Counted from the first letter of the stretch, positions 17,226 to 26,568 are shown. The stretch: DNA of 64,000 nucleotides from Maribacter aestuarii (GCF_027474845.2 NZ_CP107031.2:496001-560000), one strand, 5' to 3'. The notes: generated by a model not told the origin, from the letters alone. Made by a program: numbers and translations.

Positions 17226-19118
17226 ATGGCAACAGGTAAAATAAATGTTTCTGTAGATAATATATTTCCGCTCATCAAGAAATTTTTATACAGCGATCAT
17301 GAAATTTTTCTAAGGGAATTGATATCCAATGCGACGGATGCCACCTTAAAACTTAAACACTTAACATCTATTGGCGAGGCCAAGGTGGAGTATGGAAATC
17401 CCATTATCGAAGTTAAAGTAGATAAAAAAGGGAAAAAACTTCATGTCATTGATCAAGGTCTTGGGATGACGGAGGAAGAAGTGAAGAAGTATATTAACGA
17501 AGTAGCCTTCTCCGGAGCCGAGGAATTTATAAATAAATATGAGGACTCCGCTAAGGACGCAGGAATTATTGGTCATTTTGGACTCGGTTTTTACTCCGCT
17601 TTTATGGTTGCGGATAAAGTAGAAATTATTACCAAGAGTTATAAGGAGGAGCCAGCCATTCATTGGTCCTGTGATGGGTCCCCAAAATTCACCATAAAGA
17701 AATCTAAGAAAAAAGAACGCGGAACGGAGATCATTTTACATATCGCCGAGGATTCAACGGAATTCTTAGAAGAGAATAGAATTACCGAGCTGTTGCGCAA
17801 ATACAACAAGTTCATGCCCGTTCCTATTAAGTTTGGAACGAAGACGGAGACGCTTCCAAAACCAGAAGGTGCAAAAGAAGACGACCCTGCTCCTACCAAG
17901 GAAGTGGATAATATCATAAATAATCCTAATCCAGCCTGGACAAAACAGCCAGCAGACCTTAAGGATGAAGATTATAAAAGTTTTTACCGGGAAATGTATC
18001 CCATGCAGTTTGAGGAGCCTTTATTCCATATACATCTAAATGTAGATTATCCGTTTAATCTTACCGGAATATTATACTTCCCAAAGTTGACGAATGATTT
18101 GAACATTCAGAAGGACAGAATTCAGCTTTATCAAAATCAGGTTTTTGTAACAGATAACGTAGAAGGTATTGTTCCGGAGTTCTTAACGATGCTGCGAGGC
18201 GTAATAGATTCTCCAGATATTCCACTGAACGTTTCTAGATCATATCTTCAAGCGGATGGTGCGGTAAAGAAAATCTCCTCATATATCACTAGAAAAGTAG
18301 CGGACAAGTTAAACTCCTTGTTCAAAAATAATAGGGAAGACTTTGAAAAGAAATGGAACGATATCAAAATCGTTATTGAATACGGAATGCTATCCGAGGA
18401 TAAATTCTTTGAAAAAGCGGACAAGTTTGCACTATACCCTACAGTAGACGGATCTTACTTTACTTTTGAAGAATTACAGGAGAAAATTAAAGGTAATCAG
18501 ACCGATAAGGATGACAAGTTGGTCATACTTTATGCTTCGGACAAAGAAGCGCAGCACAGTTACATTGAGGCTGCAAAGGCTAAAGGTTATGAGGTGCTGC
18601 TCATGGATTCCCCAATTATTGGTCACTTGATGCAAAAATTGGAAACTTCCAAAGAGAAAATTTCTTTTGCCCGTGTTGATGCGGATCATATTGACAAATT
18701 GATTCAAAAAGAAGATACGCAGATTTCTAAGCTATCCGACGAGGAAAAAGAAACCTTAAAATCTGAACTGGAAAAGGTTATTGGGGAGAAAAGTAGCTAC
18801 ACCGTTCAACTGGAGGCTATGGAAAGTAATGCTTCTCCTTTTATCATTACCGAACCGGAGTTTATGCGTCGTATGAAAGAGATGCAGCGGACCGGTGGCG
18901 GTGGCGGAATGTTCGGTATGGGTAACATGCCAGAAATGTATAACCTCATCGTTAATACCAATCATGAATTGGTAGGTGAGATTTTAAATACCAAAACGGC
19001 GAAGAAAAAGGAACGGTTAATCAACCAATCCTTGGATTTGGCAAAATTGTCCAAAGGGTTGCTAAAAGGTGCCGAATTGACCGAGTTTATAAAGCGAAGT
19101 TATGGCATGGTAAAGTAG
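17226..19118 (+). CDS. htpG: Molecular chaperone HtpG (Hsp90)
   Basis: Bacterial Hsp90, 630 residues, an ATP-dependent cytosolic chaperone. The N-terminal GHKL ATPase domain shows SDHEIFLRELISNATDA, the ATP-binding VIDQGLGMTEEE and GHFGLGFYSAFMV lid and glycine loops. The middle domain contains RIQLYQNQVFV and the conserved LNVSRSYLQ, where HtpG normally has LNVSRE; the C-terminal dimerisation domain follows. Start chosen is ATG 17226 (MATGKINVSVDN), the standard family start; an upstream in-frame TTG is unlikely. A Gly-rich insert with GGGGGMFGMGNMPE near residue 565 precedes the C-terminal region. It ends in a clear terminator at 19138-19167. Confidence 0.97.
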   Translation: MATGKINVSVDNIFPLIKKFLYSDHEIFLRELISNATDATLKLKHLTSIGEAKVEYGNPIIEVKVDKKGKKLHVIDQGLGMTEEEVKKYINEVAFSGAEEFINKYEDSAKDAGIIGHFGLGFYSAFMVADKVEIITKSYKEEPAIHWSCDGSPKFTIKKSKKKERGTEIILHIAEDSTEFLEENRITELLRKYNKFMPVPIKFGTKTETLPKPEGAKEDDPAPTKEVDNIINNPNPAWTKQPADLKDEDYKSFYREMYPMQFEEPLFHIHLNVDYPFNLTGILYFPKLTNDLNIQKDRIQLYQNQVFVTDNVEGIVPEFLTMLRGVIDSPDIPLNVSRSYLQADGAVKKISSYITRKVADKLNSLFKNNREDFEKKWNDIKIVIEYGMLSEDKFFEKADKFALYPTVDGSYFTFEELQEKIKGNQTDKDDKLVILYASDKEAQHSYIEAAKAKGYEVLLMDSPIIGHLMQKLETSKEKISFARVDADHIDKLIQKEDTQISKLSDEEKETLKSELEKVIGEKSSYTVQLEAMESNASPFIITEPEFMRRMKEMQRTGGGGGMFGMGNMPEMYNLIVNTNHELVGEILNTKTAKKKERLINQSLDLAKLSKGLLKGAELTEFIKRSYGMVK

Positions 19119-19137
19119 AATCAACTTAATGTAATTA

Positions 19138-19167
19138 AAAAAGCCACTTTAATTAAAGTGGCTTTTT
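19138..19167 (+). terminator. Bidirectional terminator between htpG and the inositol oxygenase gene
   Basis: Perfect 15-bp inverted repeat AAAAAGCCACTTTAA / TTAAAGTGGCTTTTT, giving a GC-containing stem with A and T tracts on both sides. It lies between convergent genes and can serve both strands. Confidence 0.85.
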
Positions 19168-19216
19168 AATATCCTTCATGAGATGTTTTTTGATTCAAAT
19201 ACAAAACAAGATTTAG

Positions 19217-20029
19217 TTACCAATAAATAGGACCCGAACCTAGATATTTTTCTGCAATTGGTTGGTAATATTCAATTACATCCTCAAGATCGTATATTTT
19301 TTGACTTTTGGTGTAGAGGTCATATTTGTTGAAGTCCTTGATCAGTTCTAAATAGGTGGCGTCTTTTTCATTCAACAATGCTTTATAACTCCCACCACTA
19401 TGCCAGGGATAAAAGGAATGGTAACGGATCATGACCATGCCCTCTTCCGGTAATGAATTAGTTTCATGGTTACTTAACACATGGTACAAATATTCATCAT
19501 GGCCCCATGCTAAATCTACATTATCTATTCCGCAGCCCTTTTCATAAATCCCCGTTTCTGTACTATAGACTTCCTGTTGCATATCAGGATTTAAGCTATT
19601 GAACTCAGGATATACACAGGAATCCGGTAATGCGCAGCCTACCACAAATACATCACCTACCATACCCCATTGTTCTGCTTGGCTCGTTCCATCCGCGTCA
19701 CAGCCCCATAAAAACATGACTTTCCCCAGGTCATGAATTAATCCGGTAAGTTGCATCCAATCTGGACGACCATCGGCCCTTATTGCTTCTGCACTCTGTA
19801 TCAGATGCTGGATGTTAGGAAGGTCTAAATCCGGATCACTCACATCAATTAAACTATTTAAATGACTCATAGCTTCCCATAGCCCCATTGGTTTGTCAAA
19901 AGTCAAATACTTTTTATGCATTTCCTGCACATAGGCCAAAGTTTGGTTTTTGCGCATTTTCCGGTAATGTTCTTTGACGGCTGCAGATACATCCAGAGCT
20001 TCATAATTTCTGAAGGATTTTTCTTCCAT
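19217..20029 (-). CDS. myo-Inositol oxygenase (MIOX-like)
   Basis: A 270-residue homologue of myo-inositol oxygenase, the di-iron enzyme that cleaves myo-inositol with O2 to D-glucuronate. Similarity to the animal enzyme is strong along the whole length. All six iron ligands have counterparts: His75 in NIQHLIQSAE, His99-Asp100 in GLIHDLGK, His177 in WGHDEYLY, His204 in RYHSFYPWH and Asp236 in NKYDLYTK. MIOX is best known from eukaryotes and is patchy in bacteria. It is 81 bases downstream of a sodium symporter on the same strand, suggesting an uptake-and-oxidation pair. The rest of the glucuronate route is not in this window. Confidence 0.92.
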   Translation of the reverse strand: MEEKSFRNYEALDVSAAVKEHYRKMRKNQTLAYVQEMHKKYLTFDKPMGLWEAMSHLNSLIDVSDPDLDLPNIQHLIQSAEAIRADGRPDWMQLTGLIHDLGKVMFLWGCDADGTSQAEQWGMVGDVFVVGCALPDSCVYPEFNSLNPDMQQEVYSTETGIYEKGCGIDNVDLAWGHDEYLYHVLSNHETNSLPEEGMVMIRYHSFYPWHSGGSYKALLNEKDATYLELIKDFNKYDLYTKSQKIYDLEDVIEYYQPIAEKYLGSGPIYW

Positions 20030-20110
20030 TAAAACAGATTCAATTATTAAATTCGATTATACAAAATTTTAATTTCCTTACTATCAATGCCTTGTGCTTC
20101 ACTCCCTTTT

Positions 20111-21709
20111 TTAAACATTCCCCAATACAAGGTACAAAATTACCGTAAACACAATTAAAAATAGACTGAACGGTTTGGCATACCTCCAAGAATTCAAATC
20201 CAACAGACCCGAATCTTCCATATAAAATTGTTTCCGCAATGGACGAAATCCTGACGCCAAATGCATTATAGCAAGATTCAAAACAAATTCAATACCCCAA
20301 ATATGTACAAAATGAAGATTCACCGTCATGATGTAGTACATAACAATATAAAAGAGCAGACCAAAAGCGAGTCCAATCTTTGCGCCAAAGGCAGAGACTT
20401 TTGGAAAAAGAAAACCGGCTATCACTACACTGGCAATAGGTATGAAAAATATGCCATTTAACTGTTGTAAAAGTTGGTAAAGTCCTTCAGGGGCATTGGC
20501 AACAAAAGGTGCGATTCCAATAGCGAAAACAGCCAGTAACGCCGAAGTCCATTTTCCTATATTGACCAATTTTTTTTCTGAAGCATTTTTAGAAATATAT
20601 CTTTTAAATATTCCTAAACTAAAAACTGTTGCCGCACTACTTAGAGCACTATTAAATGTGCTTAGTATAGCACCCATCATTACCGCCACAAAGAATCCTG
20701 TTAGCCAAATGGGTAATACTTTTTTTACCAGCTTTGGATATACGCTATCCGGATTGTCATATAAACTTTCCCCGAAATAATAAAATCCTATGAGGCCAGG
20801 TAGTACAATTATCAATGGCACTAAAATTTTAAGAAGTCCTGTATATAGTAATCCTTTCTGCGCCTCTTTAAGACTGATGGCACCTAAAACTCTTTGAATA
20901 ATAGATTGGTGCATAGTCCAAAAATAAATTTGATTTACCATCAAGCCGGTAAATAAAACCTCAAAAGGAAGGATTGCGGATCGAGCACCTTTACCGACAC
21001 CTACTTCGGTACTGACCACATTAAATTTATCAGGACTATTTTTAAAAACGGTACTTAAGCCTTCTAACGGGTTACCATCGCCAATGCTGAGCAAAGCTAA
21101 AATTGGAACCAGAAGCCCTGCCACTAAAAGACCAAAGCCGTTGATAGTATCGGTATATGCTACCATTTTAAGTCCCCCAAAAATGGCATAGACGGCCCCA
21201 ATTATTCCTACCACAAGAATGGTAATCCAAATTCCTTCCCTTTGAGTTATGTTCAATAATCCCGAAATTTCAAAAATAGCCTCAATATTCAACGCCCCCG
21301 TGTATAAAACAATAGGCAACAAAGTAGCTACGAATGAAATAATCAAAAGGAGGGCTACACAGGTTCGGGTAACTCCATCAAAACGTTTTTCCAAAAACTC
21401 AGGGATGGTAGTCAATCCCATTTTTAAGTATTTTGGGGCAAAATATAATGCTCCAATAACCAAGGCCAACGCGGAAGTTACTTCCCAGGCTATTATAATT
21501 GCACCGTTACGATAAGCAGACCCGTTCATACCTACTAAATGCTCGGTGGAAATATTGGTCAAAAGTAAGGATCCCGCAATTACGATACCCGTTAGCGACC
21601 TACCACCAAGGAAATAACCATCACGTGTATTGAACTTATCCTTTCGTAGTTTGTAAGTGGCATAAAATGCTACGAATCCGGTAAACAATAAAAAGGTTAA
21701 AAGGGCCAT
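20111..21709 (-). CDS. Solute:sodium symporter (SLC5-like), probable inositol or sugar transporter
   Basis: A 532-residue, roughly 14-helix membrane transporter of the solute:sodium symporter family. The family core is visible in YFLGGRSLTGIVIAGSLLLTN, and GGLKMVAYTD in the middle. The closest architecture I know is the SLC5 sugar/inositol group. The adjacent inositol oxygenase, 81 bases downstream on the same strand, suggests myo-inositol as substrate; that assignment is inference from context. The gene is divergent from the 445-residue membrane protein, with 134 bases between the starts. Confidence 0.92.
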   Translation of the reverse strand: MALLTFLLFTGFVAFYATYKLRKDKFNTRDGYFLGGRSLTGIVIAGSLLLTNISTEHLVGMNGSAYRNGAIIIAWEVTSALALVIGALYFAPKYLKMGLTTIPEFLEKRFDGVTRTCVALLLIISFVATLLPIVLYTGALNIEAIFEISGLLNITQREGIWITILVVGIIGAVYAIFGGLKMVAYTDTINGFGLLVAGLLVPILALLSIGDGNPLEGLSTVFKNSPDKFNVVSTEVGVGKGARSAILPFEVLFTGLMVNQIYFWTMHQSIIQRVLGAISLKEAQKGLLYTGLLKILVPLIIVLPGLIGFYYFGESLYDNPDSVYPKLVKKVLPIWLTGFFVAVMMGAILSTFNSALSSAATVFSLGIFKRYISKNASEKKLVNIGKWTSALLAVFAIGIAPFVANAPEGLYQLLQQLNGIFFIPIASVVIAGFLFPKVSAFGAKIGLAFGLLFYIVMYYIMTVNLHFVHIWGIEFVLNLAIMHLASGFRPLRKQFYMEDSGLLDLNSWRYAKPFSLFLIVFTVILYLVLGNV

Positions 21710-21843
21710 TGGTTATAAAAGTAAAAATAATATCAGTCAGCTAATTATCCGCAAATAAAATATTTAAACAAGGTATTTAAGAGTCCTAAGATTAAAAAAT
21801 AATGGGATTTGTTCTTATCTTATAATCAAATAACTACCAAAAA

Positions 21844-23181
21844 ATGAGCAACGATTATAAAAGTCCTGCTTTTAAAAAATTGCTGGACTCCCTTCAACAA
21901 CAGAGTTGGGAACTAGAACTCATTATTTCCGGTTTCGCCATATTTGGACTTTTTACGGCCTATTCCCCAATCAAGATTGCAGTAATCCAGGCGGAAAACG
22001 ACGAACACATATATGCTTTTGTAATCTATGTAATACTCCTAATAGCCTGCTCTATTCTACTCTTTAATTTGCTACTTCATGTTGTCTTAAGAGGATTATG
22101 GATAGGTGCCTTGGGGCTCAGATATGTTTCTGGCGATATTGAGTTTGACAAACTGAAGTATAGCGACCGATTTAAAAACTATTTAAGTAAAAAAATAGTT
22201 TCCTTTGACCGCTACATTGCCCGGTTAGAAGATTATTGCAGTGTTCTCTTCGCCATTTCTTTTTTATTGATTTTTTACGTTATCGGTTTTACCTTGGTGA
22301 TAGTATGTTTGGCATTGACAGCCAATTATATTTTAGATAGTAAGACTTTACCAAACTGGGTCTCTAAGGGCATAGGCATTCCTTTGATTCTCTTTTTAGT
22401 GTTTGGCATGTTACTCACCTTTATTGATTTTCTTTTTCAAGGAATCCTCAAGAAGAACAGAGTAATTTCTACACTTTACTTTCCCATATATTGGGTATTT
22501 AGTTTTATAACCCTATCCTTTTTGTACAGACCGTTACTCTATAATTTTTTAGATCATAAATTCGGCAAAAGGCTATTGTTAGTCCTAACCCCTGTTTATG
22601 CAGTAATTCTGTTTTTAACATCATTCAATTATAATAAATCCAATTATTTGGACCCTGAGCAAAATGCCTCTGCCATTTTTGCCGACCATAGAAATTACTT
22701 GGATGAAATTACCGAGGAAGGCGATTATATAAAAAACGCAGCTATACCCTCTAAAGTGATTAATTCTTCCTTTCTACAAATTCTTATACCGTTTGACGAC
22801 AATATTGAAGATCAACTCTTTAATTATAACGAGGGATTAAAACCTGAAAAAGACCGTAGAGGACTCCGGTCTGAAATAACCGTAACAGGGAACTGGAGAA
22901 AAAATCTTATTGCTGGCAAAAGAAGAGATAGTCTTAGAAAAGTTTATATGGACATGTTCAACGAAACCCATTATTTCCTTATCGATACTTTGAAACTGGA
23001 TGCCGATTTTATCATTTCCAACAATAATAAAGACCATATCTATTTTGAAACCTATCTGGCTATAGGCGACTTAGAGGATGGGAAACACATTCTAAGAATA
23101 AAACGCAAAAGAAAAAGAAATGAAAAAATAGAAGATGTGACCGATGCACTTATTCCGTTTTGGTATTTTACAGATGATTAA
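21844..23181 (+). CDS. Uncharacterised multi-pass membrane protein
   Basis: I do not recognise a named family. The 445-residue protein has about seven hydrophobic segments in the first 265 residues (around 25-45, 57-80, 130-158, 175-195, 210-230 and 245-265), with a charged loop near 95-120. A soluble C-terminal domain of about 180 residues follows, containing ITVTGNWRKNLIAG and a basic KRKRKRNEK segment before the end FWYFTDD. This suggests an integral membrane protein with an extracytoplasmic or cytoplasmic tail. Similar proteins are found in Flavobacteriaceae as hypothetical proteins. Its 3' end overlaps the 3' end of the convergent sigma-partner gene by four bases. Confidence 0.75.
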   Translation: MSNDYKSPAFKKLLDSLQQQSWELELIISGFAIFGLFTAYSPIKIAVIQAENDEHIYAFVIYVILLIACSILLFNLLLHVVLRGLWIGALGLRYVSGDIEFDKLKYSDRFKNYLSKKIVSFDRYIARLEDYCSVLFAISFLLIFYVIGFTLVIVCLALTANYILDSKTLPNWVSKGIGIPLILFLVFGMLLTFIDFLFQGILKKNRVISTLYFPIYWVFSFITLSFLYRPLLYNFLDHKFGKRLLLVLTPVYAVILFLTSFNYNKSNYLDPEQNASAIFADHRNYLDEITEEGDYIKNAAIPSKVINSSFLQILIPFDDNIEDQLFNYNEGLKPEKDRRGLRSEITVTGNWRKNLIAGKRRDSLRKVYMDMFNETHYFLIDTLKLDADFIISNNNKDHIYFETYLAIGDLEDGKHILRIKRKRKRNEKIEDVTDALIPFWYFTDD

Positions 23182-23596
23182 ATAATCACCCTACGCGTAG
23201 CGAAAAACCGTCTCAGATATACTATTTGAATTACTATAAAAATAAGTAGTCCCACTAAACCGTAAACAGCGGTATCCGATATCGTTAAACTTTGTAGCAT
23301 ACTCAAAAAATTTGTGCTACCTATAATATTCAACTTTATAACAGAAAACCACTCCATGCTCTCAATCTTTGTACTAGAACCTAAAAATATTCCAGCACCA
23401 ATTACGACCAGGACCATAACATACCAAGTAGGTTTTGAAATCAACGGTCTATAGGCTGTTTTTTGGCTTTTTATCTGAGACTGTTCCAATTTTGCCATTA
23501 CTGAGCCCGTAAATTCAGGTGGAACCTGCTCCAATTCCAAATGCTTAATGGTTTTTTTAGAAATAAATCCATTTGCTTCTGCTCACTTTCTTTCAT
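23178..23596 (-). CDS. Membrane protein coupled to the ECF sigma factor, possible anti-sigma factor; frameshifted
   Basis: The open part (23178-23540) encodes 120 residues with two hydrophobic segments, one after SKPTWYVMVLVVIGAGIFL and one near the C-terminus, and no clear zinc motif. The natural start is the ATG at 23594-23596, overlapping the end of the sigma gene. From there MKESEQKQMDLFLKK is read, and the frame is lost in the seven-T run at 23552-23558; adding one base joins it to TIKHLELEQVPPEF and gives 139 residues. The short cytosolic N-terminus, membrane helices and coupling to an ECF sigma gene suggest an anti-sigma factor, but this is inference. Confidence 0.65.
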
Positions 23597-24164
23597 AACC
23601 TTCTATTATTTCAGGTTCCATTTTTTTCTTTAAAATACTAGCCAGTCGTTTTCTGGCCCTAAACAATTTCACTTTTACCGTATTGGCCTGTAGTGATTTA
23701 ATCTCAGCAATTTCACTTAAAGATAGTTCCTTAAAATAAAATAACGTCAATAAAAAAGCATCGTCACCGTCTAAATCTTCCATCGCCTCCTTAATGGTTC
23801 TTTTTTGCTCCTTACCCTCTAAGGAGTCCCAACTGCTCTCCAAGTAGATAACATCTAAATTTGGATAACTGTCAATTGAGGAAACCTTTAATTCTCTTTT
23901 TTTCTTGATCACATCCAATCCTTTATGATAGGCAATTCTATAGAGCCATGTTGAAAATTTGGATTCACCTTTAAAATCCGCCAAGGCATTGAACGCCCTT
24001 AAAAATGTATCCTGCGCCACCTCTTCCGCATCCTCCTTATTACCGACTAATCTTAAGGCCAAATTATAGACCATATGTTGATACTTTGTTATCAATTTGG
24101 CATATGACTTTGTATCCCCTGCCAGGATGAGCTTTATTATTGGTTGGTCTGTATTTTGGCTCAT
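23583..24164 (-). CDS. ECF RNA polymerase sigma factor (sigma-70 family)
   Basis: A 193-residue extracytoplasmic-function sigma factor. Region 2 is clear (YQHMVYNLALRLVGNKEDAEEVAQDTFLR, then STWLYRIAYHKGLD), and region 4 has the helix-turn-helix LSLSEIAEIKSLQANTVKVKLFRARKRL. Start chosen is the ATG at 24164 (MSQNTDQPIIKLI), because the longer frame adds a hydrophobic stretch unlike the family. Its stop overlaps the start of a small membrane-protein gene, the usual layout of a sigma/anti-sigma pair. The target regulon is unknown. Confidence 0.93.
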   Translation of the reverse strand: MSQNTDQPIIKLILAGDTKSYAKLITKYQHMVYNLALRLVGNKEDAEEVAQDTFLRAFNALADFKGESKFSTWLYRIAYHKGLDVIKKKRELKVSSIDSYPNLDVIYLESSWDSLEGKEQKRTIKEAMEDLDGDDAFLLTLFYFKELSLSEIAEIKSLQANTVKVKLFRARKRLASILKKKMEPEIIEGYERK

Positions 24165-24291
24165 TTGACTATAAGACGTAAAAAAGATGACCAAGGTTAC
24201 AGATAAAAAAATATTAAAAGTGTAACCTCACTTTAAAAATTGACGTCATATGGGCAACTAGAGTTTATTAATCAATTAAAAAACAATCAAA

Positions 24292-24645
24292 ATGGTAGGA
24301 CCAACATTTATTTTCATCAGCTTATTCTTAGTCGTATTCGGTATATGTTACCTCTTTTTTTCAACCAGAAACAAAGAACGATTAGCGTTAATTGAAAAAG
24401 GTGCAGAAGCAAGTATCTTTGTTCGCGGCAAACGAGAAAAGGCGGCTCCTTTTTGGAAAATCTTAATATTAAATCTTGCTTTATTACTAATGGGAATAGG
24501 TGCTGGTATCATGATTGGAGGAGTCCTAGATAGTTCCTTTAATGTAGATGAAGATATTGCTATGCCAGGTTCTATATTCTTAATGGCAGGCACTGGGCTT
24601 TTAATAGGTTTCTTTTTGACTAAAAAATTAGATAAGGAAGAATAA
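24292..24645 (+). CDS. DUF6249 family membrane protein
   Basis: A 117-residue protein with three hydrophobic segments: residues 4-23, 55-77 and 90-109. The cytoplasmic loop after the first contains RNKERLALIEKGAEASIF, a pattern typical of DUF6249 proteins. Function is unknown. It lies divergent from the sigma factor gene with about 130 bases between the starts, so it could be a sigma target; this is a guess from position. A hairpin terminator follows at 24672-24699. Confidence 0.85.
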   Translation: MVGPTFIFISLFLVVFGICYLFFSTRNKERLALIEKGAEASIFVRGKREKAAPFWKILILNLALLLMGIGAGIMIGGVLDSSFNVDEDIAMPGSIFLMAGTGLLIGFFLTKKLDKEE

Positions 24646-24671
24646 TAATATGGGAAATAAAAATTGACGTA

Positions 24672-24699
24672 AAAACCACTGTGCTGTCACGGTGGTTTT
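24672..24699 (+). terminator. Terminator after the DUF6249 gene
   Basis: Stem AAAACCAC-t-GTG / CAC-g-GTGGTTTT around a CTGT loop, with a T-rich tail on the plus strand. It ends 14 bases before the MOSC gene start, so that gene must have its own promoter overlapping this region or rely on readthrough. Confidence 0.75.
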
Positions 24700-24712
24700 C
24701 TACTTTTATACC

Positions 24713-25348
24713 ATGAAGGTAATCTCCACCAATATTGGCAAGCCCGTAACTTTTGAATGGAACGGGAAAGAAGAACAAACTGGAATTTATAAATATCCCA
24801 CTGAAAACCCTCTTTTTCTAACAAAAAGTGATGTACAAAACGATACGGTCATTGATCGCGTACACCACGCTGGAATAAATAAGGCATGTTACCTGTTTTC
24901 AGCCGCCCACTACCCCTATTGGAAAAAGGTATATCCAGAGCATGAATGGGATTGGGGCATGTTCGGTGAAAACCTTACTGTTGAAGGTCTGGACGAATCA
25001 CTGATTAAGGTTGGCAATATCTACAAAATAGGTGAAGCTATGGTCCAGGTCTCACAACCCAGGGAGCCCTGTTATAAATTGGGTGTTCGTTTTGGCACTC
25101 AAGACATCTTAAAACAGTTTATAGACCACAACCATCCGGGGACTTATGTAAAGGTTTTAAAGGAGGGCAATGTGGCCAAGGGCGATAGCATAGAATTAGT
25201 AAAGGAATCGGAAAACACACTTACCGTTCAGCAATTTTATGAATTGATGTTCCTAAAGGAAAAACCAAAAGAACTATTGCAACTTTTTATGAACAATGAA
25301 GCGGTCCCGCAATACAAGAAGGACCGATTTAAAAAGTACTTATCATGA
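24713..25348 (+). CDS. MOSC domain protein (YiiM-like)
   Basis: A 211-residue protein with a MOSC (molybdenum cofactor sulfurase C-terminal) domain over most of its length. Visible motifs are DRVHHAGINKACYLFSA, WGMFGENLTV and the conserved Cys in SQPREPCYKLGVRF. The architecture with a C-terminal helical extension fits the YiiM group, which uses molybdenum cofactor to reduce N-hydroxylated compounds. Start chosen is ATG 24713 (MKVISTNIG), the family start; an upstream GTG is implausible. Its stop overlaps the next gene by an ATGA junction. Confidence 0.9.
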   Translation: MKVISTNIGKPVTFEWNGKEEQTGIYKYPTENPLFLTKSDVQNDTVIDRVHHAGINKACYLFSAAHYPYWKKVYPEHEWDWGMFGENLTVEGLDESLIKVGNIYKIGEAMVQVSQPREPCYKLGVRFGTQDILKQFIDHNHPGTYVKVLKEGNVAKGDSIELVKESENTLTVQQFYELMFLKEKPKELLQLFMNNEAVPQYKKDRFKKYLS

Positions 25349-25710
25349 GTATGGCCTATCCCTGGCACCTATACCTTATGGCGGCTATGTACATATTTGC
25401 TGGTATCATGCACTTTATAAAACCGAAGGCTTATCTCAGGATAATGCCCCGATACCTGCCCAACCATAAAAATCTGGTTTTCTTAAGTGGCATAGCTGAA
25501 GTTCTGTTGGGAATAGGATTATGCTTTGCTCTTACTAAGAACATGGCTATTTATGGTATTATATTGATGTTGACCATTTTTCTTTTGGTTCATTTCTATA
25601 TGTTAAGCGACAAGAAAGCAGCAGCCGGTATACCAAAATGGATACTGTTATTGCGAATACCCCTTCAATTTGGATTAATGTTCTGGGCGTACTGGTACCT
25701 GAGGTTCTAA
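25345..25710 (+). CDS. DoxX-like small membrane protein
   Basis: A 121-residue protein with four hydrophobic helices and the family pattern YIFAGIMHFIKPKAYLRIMPRYLP followed by LSGIAEVLLGIGL, typical of DoxX/MauE-like proteins of Bacteroidota. Function is uncertain; relatives are linked to thiol or quinone redox work. It is translationally coupled to the MOSC gene by a four-base ATGA overlap, which hints at a shared redox task. Confidence 0.85.
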   Translation: MSMAYPWHLYLMAAMYIFAGIMHFIKPKAYLRIMPRYLPNHKNLVFLSGIAEVLLGIGLCFALTKNMAIYGIILMLTIFLLVHFYMLSDKKAAAGIPKWILLLRIPLQFGLMFWAYWYLRF

Positions 25711-25716
25711 AACGAA

Positions 25717-25742
25717 AAAAGGGGACTCTCCAGCCCCCTTTT
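25717..25742 (+). terminator. Terminator between DoxX-like gene and convergent secreted-protein gene
   Basis: Stem AAAAGGGG / CCCCTTTT with a 10-base loop, seven bases after the DoxX-like stop. A tracts and T tracts on both sides allow use in either direction between two convergent genes. Confidence 0.8.
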
Positions 25743-25765
25743 AATTGAAACTAAATTAAACCAAC

Positions 25766-26350
25766 TTAATTAACTACAAAACTTTCTGTGTAGGTGTTGT
25801 CATTGTCGGAGATTACTACCGAATAACTTCCCTTATAGGCACCAGCAAAATTGAAAGCTTTTTCAACGATTAACGTATTGGTATACGTTTCGGTATAAAC
25901 TTCCCTATAGTCGGCATCGTAGACTTTAACCGATACATCAGACTTATCCAAGTTCAAGAAGTTTATGTAAACTTTATCATTAGTTCTTCTAAAAAAGGGT
26001 TTATACGCTTCTTCCATATTTACAATTTTAACTTCCTTTCCTTTTATACTAACGGTATAGACGTAGGTATTAAACTCATCCTCGGCAGAAACAAAATACA
26101 ATCCATCTTTTAGACTGCTTAAATCGAATTTTCTACTAAAACTACCCTCGGAAAGTTTTCCGGAATAAATTACATGTGCGTCTTCGTCCATGAATTTTAT
26201 ACCAAACTTTGAAGATGTATTGTTCATCGTTAAAACTAAACTTTTTGCTTCGCTAGAAGCTATCAAGTTTACCTTTGGTTCTCTTGCAGTACAAACTACT
26301 GTAATAAGTAAAAAGGCGATAACTGTTGTTAATTTTAAAACTGTTTTCAT
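25766..26350 (-). CDS. Secreted beta-rich protein of unknown function
   Basis: A 194-residue protein with a signal peptide (hydrophobic residues 6-22, cleavage near CTA-RE). The rest has two similar all-beta halves: residues about 25-105 and 110-194, each ending in a strand that reads YVYTVSIKG or YTESFVVN. This resembles the Ig-like repeats of T9SS-associated or DUF3244-type proteins in Bacteroidota, but no defining sorting motif is seen. Function is unknown. It is convergent with the DoxX-like gene and divergent from the AraC regulator. Confidence 0.75.
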   Translation of the reverse strand: MKTVLKLTTVIAFLLITVVCTAREPKVNLIASSEAKSLVLTMNNTSSKFGIKFMDEDAHVIYSGKLSEGSFSRKFDLSSLKDGLYFVSAEDEFNTYVYTVSIKGKEVKIVNMEEAYKPFFRRTNDKVYINFLNLDKSDVSVKVYDADYREVYTETYTNTLIVEKAFNFAGAYKGSYSVVISDNDNTYTESFVVN

Positions 26351-26568
26351 AATAATCTGTTTTTTTAAGATTAATAAATAAGTAACAGGACAAACTTACG
26401 ACCAAACTCAAGGTTAGACTACTTCATATTTCTCCGATTTATGTTCTTTTTTACCCTTAACAAAGTGTTAAATAGTAATAAAAGGTAATTTTCAACATAT
26501 TTTAGGTAATTTTGCAAATATCTCCTAAATAGAGGTTGTCTAATTTTATAATTAGAAACAGTTCTTAT

